64,000 bases of DNA from Phormidium tenue FACHB-1050 (GTDB lineage: Bacteria > Cyanobacteriota > Cyanobacteriia > Pseudanabaenales > Pseudanabaenaceae): contig NZ_JACJQY010000002.1 in the NCBI RefSeq assembly GCF_014696925.1, forward strand, positions 1 to 64,000, given 5' to 3'. Shown here piece by piece: positions 18,401-23,846 of this stretch; the first letter of the stretch is position 1, and every line of letters starts with the position of its first letter. The position numbers and the translations under genes are program-made. A model generated the notes under the pieces. It did no database searches. It saw only the letters and a program-made list of their open reading frames with translations, and was not told where the DNA came from.

Positions 18401-19952
18401 TTTGTTGAGTGAGATCACCTTGAGAAATACTATCTACTGAAGAAATATCAGGTAGCCTCTGTATTTCATCAGTTGGGGGAATCTGTATTCTATCGACAGA
18501 AGATAAATCAGGTTCTTGCTGAATAGTGCGATCGCTTTCAGCAATATTTTCTAAAATACTAGATTCAGAAGATCTTTGAATTGGCTGAGTATTTTTGTCT
18601 GTAGAAATCCTGCTATTAGAGATAGACAAATCAGGCTGTCTTTGGATTGGCTGAGTAAGATCTACTTGAGAGATATTATTTACAGGATTATTTACAGGAT
18701 TATTTACAGGTGCAGTATTAGCTTTTTTCTGTAAAGCATCAACTTGAGGAACTTGAGACACTTGAGGAATATTATCGGTATCAACAAGATTAGATTCTTT
18801 TTGAATAGTGCGATCACTTACCAAAGAATTACTAACTGTATCAATGCCTGTAACTGGTAAATTAGAATTTAATTGAATTTGTGGATTTTGAATATTGGTT
18901 GTAGAACCATCAGAAATTCTTGGGGTTTTCTCAAAGTAATCGCCCTGAGAAATATTATCTGCGACAGGAGATCTTTGTATTTGTTGAAAATTATCACTGG
19001 TTAAATTGACAGCAAGATTAGGCAAATCAATTCCCGAATAGTTTTGCTGAAGGTCTTCACTCTGAGTAATATTGTCTACATTAGAAATCTCAGACTGTCT
19101 TTGTAATACATCAGTTTGAGCAGCTTGAGTAGTATCAACCGTAAATAAATTAGATTCTGTTTGATTAGAGCGATCGCCTTCTAAAAGATTATTATTTGCA
19201 AAAGCTAAATTAGCTTCATCTGTCTGCCTTTGAAGTGGCTTATCTGGATTACTTTGATTACTTTGCTCAATACTTGTTTCTAAAACAGGCGAATTAGAAT
19301 TTAATGGCAGTTGTGGGTTTGGGGTGTTTGCTGAAGAATGATCAGAAGTTCTTTGAATTTGCTCAGGGCGATCACTGTTTGAATTATTACTGTCAATAAT
19401 CGACAAATCATCAGATCTTTGAATAGCTATATTTCCTGATGTATCTACTTCTAAACTTGGCTGAAAATCATGATTGGGTGAGGGATTTGCACTCAATTCT
19501 TGACTGGATAAATTCAGTGGAGAATTCTGAGGCTGTGCTTGAGAAGAATCGACAGTTTTCCTTTGTATTGAATCATTTTTAGGAGAATCAATTGGCGATC
19601 GCTCAGTTTGTACTTGCCTCTTTAGATCGTTTTTAGAAGCAATAGCCTTTGTTTGGATATCAGGTTGATTTGTTGCTTGACTATCAAACCCACTTAGAGA
19701 ATCTGATTGTAAAGGTTGATCAAAAAAAGAAAAATCATTAAAAGCATTATTCAGTGGCTCAAAATCATTTTCAGCCGCTAAATTATCGGGATTGACTAAT
19801 GAGATGGCTCCTAGGGGATATATGAATTTTGGCTGTAAAAATGACTGCCCAAGCGATGGCGGCACAAGCAAAGGAGTGTAATTACCTAATGGAATATCAT
19901 CAGATAAATCATCACCACCAGCATCAAAAGGAGTTGAAGTATTTTCTGTCAC
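12423..19952 (-). CDS. Giant 2509-aa IQR-repeat protein of the CIS operon
   Basis: The start is GTG, 3 nt after the tube gene stop; no earlier Met exists in frame. Residues 1 to about 100 are acidic and proline-containing. Residues about 100-2270 are dozens of degenerate repeats built on IQR/IQxK, then D-L-S, V-D and S-Q or S-D motifs, for example TIQREPDLSSVD and DEIQRQPDLS. The repeats are poor in Cys and Trp and rich in Ser, Asp, Gln, Asn and Ile, consistent with an extended or disordered chain. A Ser/Thr-rich linker follows, then a helical C-terminus (LAQEIYILLRQRLEIEKERQ ... GRLPW). That C-terminus aligns with the end of the 58-aa protein encoded two genes upstream. No enzymatic domain is seen. 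A scaffold, tape-measure-like or cargo-binding role is possible; none is proven. Confidence 0.9.
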   Translation of the reverse strand: MTENTSTPFDAGGDDLSDDIPLGNYTPLLVPPSLGQSFLQPKFIYPLGAISLVNPDNLAAENDFEPLNNAFNDFSFFDQPLQSDSLSGFDSQATNQPDIQTKAIASKNDLKRQVQTERSPIDSPKNDSIQRKTVDSSQAQPQNSPLNLSSQELSANPSPNHDFQPSLEVDTSGNIAIQRSDDLSIIDSNNSNSDRPEQIQRTSDHSSANTPNPQLPLNSNSPVLETSIEQSNQSNPDKPLQRQTDEANLAFANNNLLEGDRSNQTESNLFTVDTTQAAQTDVLQRQSEISNVDNITQSEDLQQNYSGIDLPNLAVNLTSDNFQQIQRSPVADNISQGDYFEKTPRISDGSTTNIQNPQIQLNSNLPVTGIDTVSNSLVSDRTIQKESNLVDTDNIPQVSQVPQVDALQKKANTAPVNNPVNNPVNNISQVDLTQPIQRQPDLSISNSRISTDKNTQPIQRSSESSILENIAESDRTIQQEPDLSSVDRIQIPPTDEIQRLPDISSVDSISQGDLTQQTHRQIDSSLLENTSTSINAQQTQRFAESPVLDRVADSDRTIQREPSLSSVDNTQSSQLDPLQTQSSISNENTIPEINPAIQRKPNLAATDITQSLQTDAIRTQPNISVDDISQGDRTLQREPLGTVTDITQSDEVQSQTDVNRISQADYTPQIQRQSDLATADSSIDSSNSTISNTQPIQRSSESSIANNFIESDRPIQREFELTTIEPTQLAQTDEIQRQPDLSTVDSTPAINSTQSIQRSSETTIVSESDRSIQQSSTFLNIDIGQSPQTNSIQRQPDQANIADLPDSDSSSTSNNSQQIRSSLASGILKNAPEGDLSIQRKSDLAPSDFSPVDRAIPPTDEIQRQPDVLVVDNIFESDLTQQIQRQPAPSVPDSTSTNDKIQPIVKTSESPVLDNIDQDDRTIQKEPDLFNNVDIAQSPQIDPIQRQFDVAAVESTSQSNTIQREPDLSPVDIKQNAQTNEVQKQTEINPIDSPSQGDRSIQLASNSLDKDVSQVSQPDSLQQQSESPVLDSFSESDRPQLIQTKPDISTSDSSSNRNSPQQRFGDADISTVDSISGDIQRKSNLSPDLTQTLRTDDVTAVDNISQGNHTIQKEFNTSDDDVPQSAQTDAIQRKGDVSVNGINQESLAQQIQQTDALFTDKATASNDIQQIQREVDLSPPYISEDAQINEVQRQPDLNLLDSPIQSDRTIQREPDLSAVDNKQDAQINEVQKQSGGFIDNDIQSIQRFSESPILDNFPEGDRTIQKASELSPIDSMQILHTDEIQRETDTSEVNSIAESDRTIQRDPDLSSADSAQASQVENIQRQPDVSTPNISIVDNSIFGGNRTQKIQTKSDLSNSDISTNRDSQQIQRFVDADISTVGSVVDTTQKESDISDVDTISQGDHTIQRNPDVFNNVDIKQSPQSNDIQRQSDASLNSLTEGYVSQQIKQTVPFISDSNAGKNIVQSLQTNFSNVDIQQNTQSDELQRQSDVSTVDNNIAGDNHTQQIQRTSDLPNSNSDASSNTQQIDIATESPLDRLLADNSRQQIQTKSDLSTADISINRESQQIQRFVDADISDVDINSENIQRKTNSSPVELTQFQPDTIQRQPDIALADNTSPTEQNIQRETDLFNNIDSPQLFQTTDNQEISNLPVDAAEMISQGNLVQQTQPANSSVPDRAITNNSAQSIQRESLVDNISQSDRNISSSLDISALDIKQDSQANEIQRQPNFSDIDRIAQSDRLTIQNNSGLTPADSKQPPQVDGIQRQSDESPVLDSRAEDNFPQQIQTKPDLSIFDISINSDSQQIQRFGDADISTVDSIADAIQQESDISAVDNMSQGDRTVQREADLFNNVDVTQSPPTNEIQKQSGVSLNSLTEGDLTQQIKQTDSSISDGNPIGKAVESVQRESFVDNTYQSDRTNEVQKQPDLSLANSISQSDHTLQRNSESPADITQTPQTEGNQRQTDISTLDANISEGEHTSQIQTKADISTSDISINRASQQIQRFGDDDIFAVDINSDLSPVDIKQSQQTNEIQRQSDISVDGNIAQEDLTQQIQQTDSSIDAIQRQSDISAIDISQSAHISPQESDGSTIINKSDITSSPQNETIQRQFDPDISSVDNVYQNNSVIPREPDLSIIDVTQSSVNNDIQSKLQRETGDSTIGNISPPEPIQQIQRNLDASENIDSTLAIDHNNVIQRDTDLVALDFEVSSQISDDLEHNNSQQIQKKSDPNSDPKKDDAINKKASLEQNDNQTIIQMLADPSNTKDLQLPKTIENLAHSDYLGNFSLLPSLPISSAMMTSQTVQRSQIDRQDRPAQSNFPNSLNNIAKAIQPKQDKNSDNSQTNSMGWSNISELLANLPPPKASSTTSSLNKQTSSTSDRSSLATSSSNPSTSSSSNQTTIQRSPDKTTYADNDIEQDLYLTPLGLQKGNPNKITNTNIRSNTIQRELTSDTLPEAKVSVNPSQNNDSYDEENFDKNLETLAQEIYILLRQRLEIEKERQGGKYQGRLPW
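13140..19650 (-). repeat. Tandem coding repeat region inside the giant gene
   Basis: Degenerate units of roughly 20-35 codons recur through about 6.5 kb. On the plus strand they show as recurring CTCTTTGAAT/TTGTTGTGA-like blocks alternating with GAAATATCAG-like and GATCGC-containing blocks. Longer super-repeats recur several times, for example the AQPIQR..S.SPILDN and DISINRDSQQIQRFVDADIS groups, which points to past duplication by unequal recombination. Boundaries are approximate. Confidence 0.85.
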
Positions 19953-19955
19953 TGT

Positions 19956-20462
19956 TTAAGAACTAGGGAAAGAACCATTTGTTGTATCTCTTGTCACTAC
20001 GGTAGCAGCACCACCACCTGTCGCCGCTACGGTGAGTCCTTCAATTGCCAACGACAACTCCTCGATCGCCACAGCATTACCATCAGCTTGCAGGGATGGA
20101 GCTTGCCAGCTAACAGGAATTGCCCCGATTAGAGTCCAGCATTGCCTCGTTTCACCTGCTTGGTTAAATAGCAAAATCCGAATATTGCGTCGCCGCGATG
20201 TCGTAGCTGTAAACCAATTCCAGAAGCTCAGATCATTAGTTACCCCACGTTTAAGCGTGACTTCGGAAAACTCCGTGTGACCTAAAAGAATTTTTTGCTG
20301 ATTGTTATTGCCACCCTCAAAATAGGTGTCATACTTTACCTTGGCGCTCAATCCTCCACATTCAGTAAAACACGCCACAATTGTCGAATCAGGTGACATT
20401 TCTACATAGAAATGATTGGTGGTGACATAGGACTCGGCTCTTGTAAATCCACTAGCGGTCAT
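19956..20462 (-). CDS. CIS inner tube protein, T4 gp19 family
   Basis: The 168-aa protein has the gp19 tail-tube pattern. An N-terminal strand (TTNHFYVEMSPDSTIVACFTE) is followed by the conserved GLSAKVKYDTYFEGG, ILLGHTEFSEVTLKRGV, LSFWNWFTATTSRRRNIRI and WTLIGAIPVSWQAPSL. It polymerises into the hollow tube that carries or delivers cargo. Its ATG overlaps the stop of the 58-aa gene (ATGA). It is the only tube gene in view; many eCIS carry two or three paralogues. A Gly/Ala/Thr C-terminal tail of about 20 residues is an extra. Confidence 0.95.
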   Translation of the reverse strand: MTASGFTRAESYVTTNHFYVEMSPDSTIVACFTECGGLSAKVKYDTYFEGGNNNQQKILLGHTEFSEVTLKRGVTNDLSFWNWFTATTSRRRNIRILLFNQAGETRQCWTLIGAIPVSWQAPSLQADGNAVAIEELSLAIEGLTVAATGGGAATVVTRDTTNGSFPSS

Positions 20463-20635
20463 AACCTACCCTCATAATTTCGACCCGCCCGTTCTTTTTG
20501 TTGTCGCAGATCGTTGCTCAGGAGTTCATGAACCCTCTCGCTTAATAATCTAAGCTGTAAAGGCTCCTGTAACACTTGAGCCGCAAACTTGGCAAGTTCA
20601 GCACGTTCTTTTGCTTCGTCAGAGTGATTAGCCAT
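20459..20635 (-). CDS. 58-aa small protein heading the CIS operon
   Basis: The frame begins ATG at 20635 and ends in a TGA that overlaps the tube ATG by four bases. The predicted protein is charged and helical, starting MANHSDEAKERAELAKFAAQ and ending QQKERAGRNYEGRL. Residues 31-58 align without gaps to residues 2480-2507 of the giant protein, with 12 identities, including LL, KER, G, Y and GRL. The overlap and the shared signature argue that it is real. Function is unknown; the shared tail could bind the same partner in the particle. Confidence 0.8.
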   Translation of the reverse strand: MANHSDEAKERAELAKFAAQVLQEPLQLRLLSERVHELLSNDLRQQKERAGRNYEGRL

Positions 20636-20685
20636 AAACGTTTTGCCACGTATATGTACATGTATAAAATGTATATTTAAGTGTA

Positions 20686-20714
20686 TATCTAACCTACAGT
20701 ATAGCTCTAGTCAA
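20686..20714 (-). promoter_or_regulatory. Candidate promoter of the CIS operon
   Basis: On the minus strand TTGACT is followed after 17 nt by TAGATA, about 50 nt upstream of the 58-aa gene. The -35 box is good and the -10 box is poor; an alternative -10 TATACT lies too close to it. A near-palindromic AT-rich stretch (TATATGTACATGTATA) lies between the promoter and the gene. Confidence 0.35.
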
Positions 20715-20728
20715 GTTTATTAAAATCC

Positions 20729-20790
20729 ACAAAGCAGTGACAATATATAAATTGTCACTGCTTTGTTAAATAGCCAATAGGCTATTTAAC
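20729..20790. repeat. Two abutting hairpins upstream of the CIS operon
   Basis: The first hairpin (20729-20766) has arms AAAGCAGTGACAAT and complement plus flanking pairs, with a 6-nt loop. The second (20765-20790) pairs GTTAAATAGCC with its complement around AATA. They lie upstream of the candidate promoter. Confidence 0.85.
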
Positions 20791-20823
20791 GTGAGTTCAG
20801 GATAAGCTACAAAATTCTAAAAG

Positions 20824-20940
20824 CCAAAACAGTCAAATCCTCGCTTCGCGAGGATTTGACTGTTTTGGTATTAGAGAGAGTTCGCGTCGCGAACTCTCTC
20901 TAATACCAAAACACAAAATGGCTACGCCATTTTGTGTTTT
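20824..20940. repeat. Chain of three interlocking hairpins
   Basis: Hairpin a (20824-20868) has a 21-bp stem and TTC loop. Hairpin b (20861-20913) has a 25-bp stem and GTC loop. Hairpin c (20908-20940) has a 15-bp stem and TAC loop. All stems are perfect. Adjacent hairpins use the same bases (TGTTTTGG, then CAAAACA), so neighbours cannot both fold fully. The chain lies in the 402-nt gap between the pseudokinase gene and the CIS operon; I see no gene there. Confidence 0.92.
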
Positions 20941-21005
20941 TAAAACTCTTACTGGGTTTGGTTTTCAATTCACAAAAGTGTTGCCACACTTTCGAGAATT
21001 GGTAT
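20908..21005 (-). repeat. Interspersed repeat family A, copy 1
   Basis: Read on the minus strand it starts ATACCAATTC and contains an AAAGTGT..ACACTTT hairpin, a CCAAACCC-GTAAGAGTTTT block and an ACAAAATGGC hairpin. Related copies lie at 39354-39418 and 57742-57844, and a partial one at 52519-52574. Confidence 0.8.
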
Positions 21006-21037
21006 AAAAGCTAGTTTAAAATCAACTCGAACTAAGG

Positions 21038-23455
21038 TTATTTAATTGGGAATTTTAAAGGGATTAGCCCAGTTTGCTTTAGTAAATTTTGAGCTTCCTC
21101 AGTTCGCATGATCGAGACAAAACGCTCAGCGATCGGTATTCGGCGGTTATCGCGGGTATAAACCACCGAAATGGGATAGGCAAGGGGATAAACTTGATTG
21201 ATAAAAGCACTGTAGTTTTGGCTATAGCTACCTTTCTCATTACAAAGATCAACGTCGGGAGTAATATTCTTGCCAGTTTGCCAAACTAGTGGTGCAACAA
21301 AGGATTTATTATCATCGGCTAAGGTGAGTGGATAGACGGAGCATTGCCCAAAAACCTGACTAATTGAGCCAAAGGAAATACTGCCAATGTTGCGCTCCTC
21401 AAAGTCTTGAATTACCCGCCGCAGTGAATCAAAAATAGATAGTGAAGTAATGCCATTATTTCCTTCTTGAGCAAGTTGGCGGAAAGCAGCGATCGCGGCT
21501 TCATCTTTTAGCACCCGTTTCTCAAAAATTCTGATTGATTCATCATCTAGGGGCATGTAGAGTTTTACAGGCAAGTTAGGTCCTCCCAACTGTCGCCAAT
21601 TAATAATCTCTCCTGTATAGAGTTGGTGTAATTGGGCGAAGGTGATTTTACCTTGCAGTGCCGTTGGTAAGCTGTTATCGCGTTGGGCATAACTAAAAGC
21701 GACAAACACCGATAAGCCATCATAGGCAATATCTTGAGTTATAAAGTTACCACCAAGATTATCAGGCAAACTAGAAATAGCAAAATCGGCTTGGTTAGAT
21801 TGTAATTGAGCGATCGGAAATCGATTAGAAGTCTTATCGATACTCTTATCAACAGTTACGGGCTGATAGTTAAGCTGTAGTTTTGGCTGACGTTTTTGCA
21901 ATTCTTCTTCGAGAGTTGAACCCTTAGCAATCAAGTTATTTTGTAAGAGTGTGTAATTCCAAGTGCCATTCTTATCAGCCGTATAGGTAAACTTACCTTC
22001 AGGAATGTCAGATATTTGATTAATGCAGCAAGGAAAATTGAGATTGGCGGCTTTTGGTGGTTGAGTCAACCAGAAATATAGCAAGAAAAGCAGTAGCAAT
22101 AATAGAATCACCCCGATCGCGATCGCAATTACTTTCTTGGTTAGCCATCCCCACCAATTTTTCTTAACTGGTGCAACTTCCTCTTGGTCAATAAATTCTA
22201 ATAGATCCTCGCGTTCTATTGGTATACGCAATAACGCTCGCCTTGCCACTTCTGCACTGTTATAACTAGTTTCGCCAAAACCAATTAAGTTTTGGATAAA
22301 CTTTTTCAGTCTTAGATTAACCTTGTCACCCCAATGATTGAGGTCATGGGGATTTAAACAAGTACGATTTTCTAAATCGATGACCCCGCCTTTTAAGAGA
22401 TAGAAAGCGATATAGCCCAAGTCTTCAAGATCGCGATTGATAGAATAGGCAGGTGTTTGCACATCGGGTGGATAAAAGCGATCTTCCCAAAGCGCCATAT
22501 CATTGAGATAGACCGTAAATCCCTGAAAATCTGTTCGGATTGCAATGCTATAAAAAGTTAAGTTCCCGTGAGGCAAGTCTGAAGTTACCACCCCAGAACG
22601 CAATCGATATTTTTGTGAATGTAATGACTCAAGGGTTTGTAAAGCTTGATTGAGAAAAGATTTGACCTGCCAGTTACTCATCGCACCATGTATAGCCAAA
22701 TATTCCGCTAGGGCGATCGCTTCATCATTTTTTTGCAGGATCACATAACAACGCTCTTCACGAGCATCTGCGATCGCCTCTATTGGGGTAATCAACCGCG
22801 AGTCTTGTTTTCTTCCGTCTGAGAGTTTCAGTTCTGACGAGGTTTCAAAGTTACGTTTGCAAGCTCTAGTTTCCTGCTCATTAAAATATTTTTTGGGAAT
22901 TACATATTCTTTCAATAAAAATGATTCCCCGTCTGTGAGTTTAGTCGCACTATAGATGCGACCAGTGCCACGAATGCCAATATAGTTATCTACTTCATAA
23001 ACACCGTTTCTACCACGAATTTTGACTTCAGGTGGTAAGCTGGCTGGGAATTGACATTTTTTACAATATTTATTATTAGGGTTATCGGTGACGGTTTCGT
23101 GGGGATATTCGCACCGAAATGGATTTGATTCTTGACATTGATAGCGCAGAAATTGTGGCTTAATCTGCCAAATCGTCCCTACCCTTTGATCAACTGCAAT
23201 TTCTTTTAAGACTTCCTTAGTCTCAATCTTTTCTGGCAGTCCTATACCTTTAAAAGAAGTAATTGAAGGTGGCTCAATGCCCAAATCATCCTTCAGAAAA
23301 GGAATTAGAAATCGTAAGGGCGTAGGAACGTTTTTGTTTAAAAATTCAACAAATTTATTACCAATCAGCCCATCAATAGTGCTAAGAAACTGCCCCCAAA
23401 CGTCAGTGATGCGTTTCCAGAATTTTTGCCAAACATTTGGAGCTTTCCTAGCCAT
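21038..23455 (-). CDS. Pseudokinase / TM / phosphate-binding-protein-like fusion
   Basis: The 805-aa protein has an N-terminal region with a four-Cys cluster (CQESNPFRC ... YCKKC, about 107-135). A protein-kinase-like domain follows (about 145-420) with a G-loop-like GIRGTGRIYSA and a Lys in FLLKEY. The catalytic loop reads HGNLTF instead of HRDxKxxN, and the DFG position appears to be NDM, so phosphotransfer is doubtful. One TM helix (about 440-463) leads to a PstS-like substrate-binding domain with FAISSLPDN, FAQLHQLYTGEIINWRQLGG and a C-terminal YPISVVYTRDNRRIPIAERF. It may convert extracytoplasmic ligand binding to a cytoplasmic signal; this is inference. Genes for a PstCAB transporter are absent nearby. 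Confidence 0.85.
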   Translation of the reverse strand: MARKAPNVWQKFWKRITDVWGQFLSTIDGLIGNKFVEFLNKNVPTPLRFLIPFLKDDLGIEPPSITSFKGIGLPEKIETKEVLKEIAVDQRVGTIWQIKPQFLRYQCQESNPFRCEYPHETVTDNPNNKYCKKCQFPASLPPEVKIRGRNGVYEVDNYIGIRGTGRIYSATKLTDGESFLLKEYVIPKKYFNEQETRACKRNFETSSELKLSDGRKQDSRLITPIEAIADAREERCYVILQKNDEAIALAEYLAIHGAMSNWQVKSFLNQALQTLESLHSQKYRLRSGVVTSDLPHGNLTFYSIAIRTDFQGFTVYLNDMALWEDRFYPPDVQTPAYSINRDLEDLGYIAFYLLKGGVIDLENRTCLNPHDLNHWGDKVNLRLKKFIQNLIGFGETSYNSAEVARRALLRIPIEREDLLEFIDQEEVAPVKKNWWGWLTKKVIAIAIGVILLLLLLFLLYFWLTQPPKAANLNFPCCINQISDIPEGKFTYTADKNGTWNYTLLQNNLIAKGSTLEEELQKRQPKLQLNYQPVTVDKSIDKTSNRFPIAQLQSNQADFAISSLPDNLGGNFITQDIAYDGLSVFVAFSYAQRDNSLPTALQGKITFAQLHQLYTGEIINWRQLGGPNLPVKLYMPLDDESIRIFEKRVLKDEAAIAAFRQLAQEGNNGITSLSIFDSLRRVIQDFEERNIGSISFGSISQVFGQCSVYPLTLADDNKSFVAPLVWQTGKNITPDVDLCNEKGSYSQNYSAFINQVYPLAYPISVVYTRDNRRIPIAERFVSIMRTEEAQNLLKQTGLIPLKFPIK

Positions 23456-23579
23456 AGATTGCTTGCCTTATTCTTGCTAGACTATTATCGATTACACAGG
23501 TGTGATTTGTGGCAAAGTTTGCATTGTTTATACATTCTTGTCCAAAGCATATCCCACCACTTTACTCCTAATCAAGGTT

Positions 23580-23789
23580 ATGGCAAGAGAGCAAGTGGCT
23601 CGTCTCTATCGAGCCGCCAAAACAGATTCACTCCTCAAAGCAAAGCTAAATCAAGCACCTGATCTTGAAAGTTTTGTGGAAATGGCAAAAGCCGAAGGGT
23701 ATGACTTCACAATCGAAGAATGGCAACAGATGACTAATTTTGAGGTCGAAGAATTAAAGTGTCATCTTTCAGAAATCCCAGGTATTTAG
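23580..23789 (+). CDS. Nif11-family small protein, 69 aa
   Basis: Starting at MAREQVARLYRAAKTD, the sequence has the Nif11 pattern: helix, then LKAKLNQAPDLESFVEMAKA, then GYDFTIEEWQQ. Nif11-like domains occur as leader peptides of ribosomally made natural products and as stand-alone proteins in cyanobacteria. This one ends ELKCHLSEIPGI, with no double-Gly cleavage site and no core peptide, and no modification enzyme is encoded nearby. The start at 23580 is preferred over an upstream in-frame ATG (23502) because the family begins there. Confidence 0.8.
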   Translation: MAREQVARLYRAAKTDSLLKAKLNQAPDLESFVEMAKAEGYDFTIEEWQQMTNFEVEELKCHLSEIPGI

Positions 23790-23813
23790 CTTGTAGCGCG
23801 TTGCGATCACAGG

Positions 23814-23844
23814 TATAGATGGGGCGCGAAGCGCCCCATCTATA
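23814..23844. repeat. Hairpin, 14-bp perfect stem, GAA loop
   Basis: TATAGATGGGGCGC pairs with its exact complement around GAA. It lies between the convergent Nif11 and TPR genes and could act as a bidirectional transcription barrier, although U-runs are missing. Confidence 0.88.
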
Positions 23845-23846
23845 CG

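Noticed and set aside
13140-19650. Repeated blocks suggestive of a CRISPR array
   Set aside because: The repeats are irregular, in frame with a single 2509-codon ORF and encode conserved amino-acid motifs; spacers of constant length are absent.
1-20635. Type VI secretion system or prophage
   Set aside because: No TssJLM, TssBC, ClpV, capsid, terminase, portal, integrase or holin is seen; gp25, baseplate J, tail protein I and CIS tube families in this order fit eCIS.
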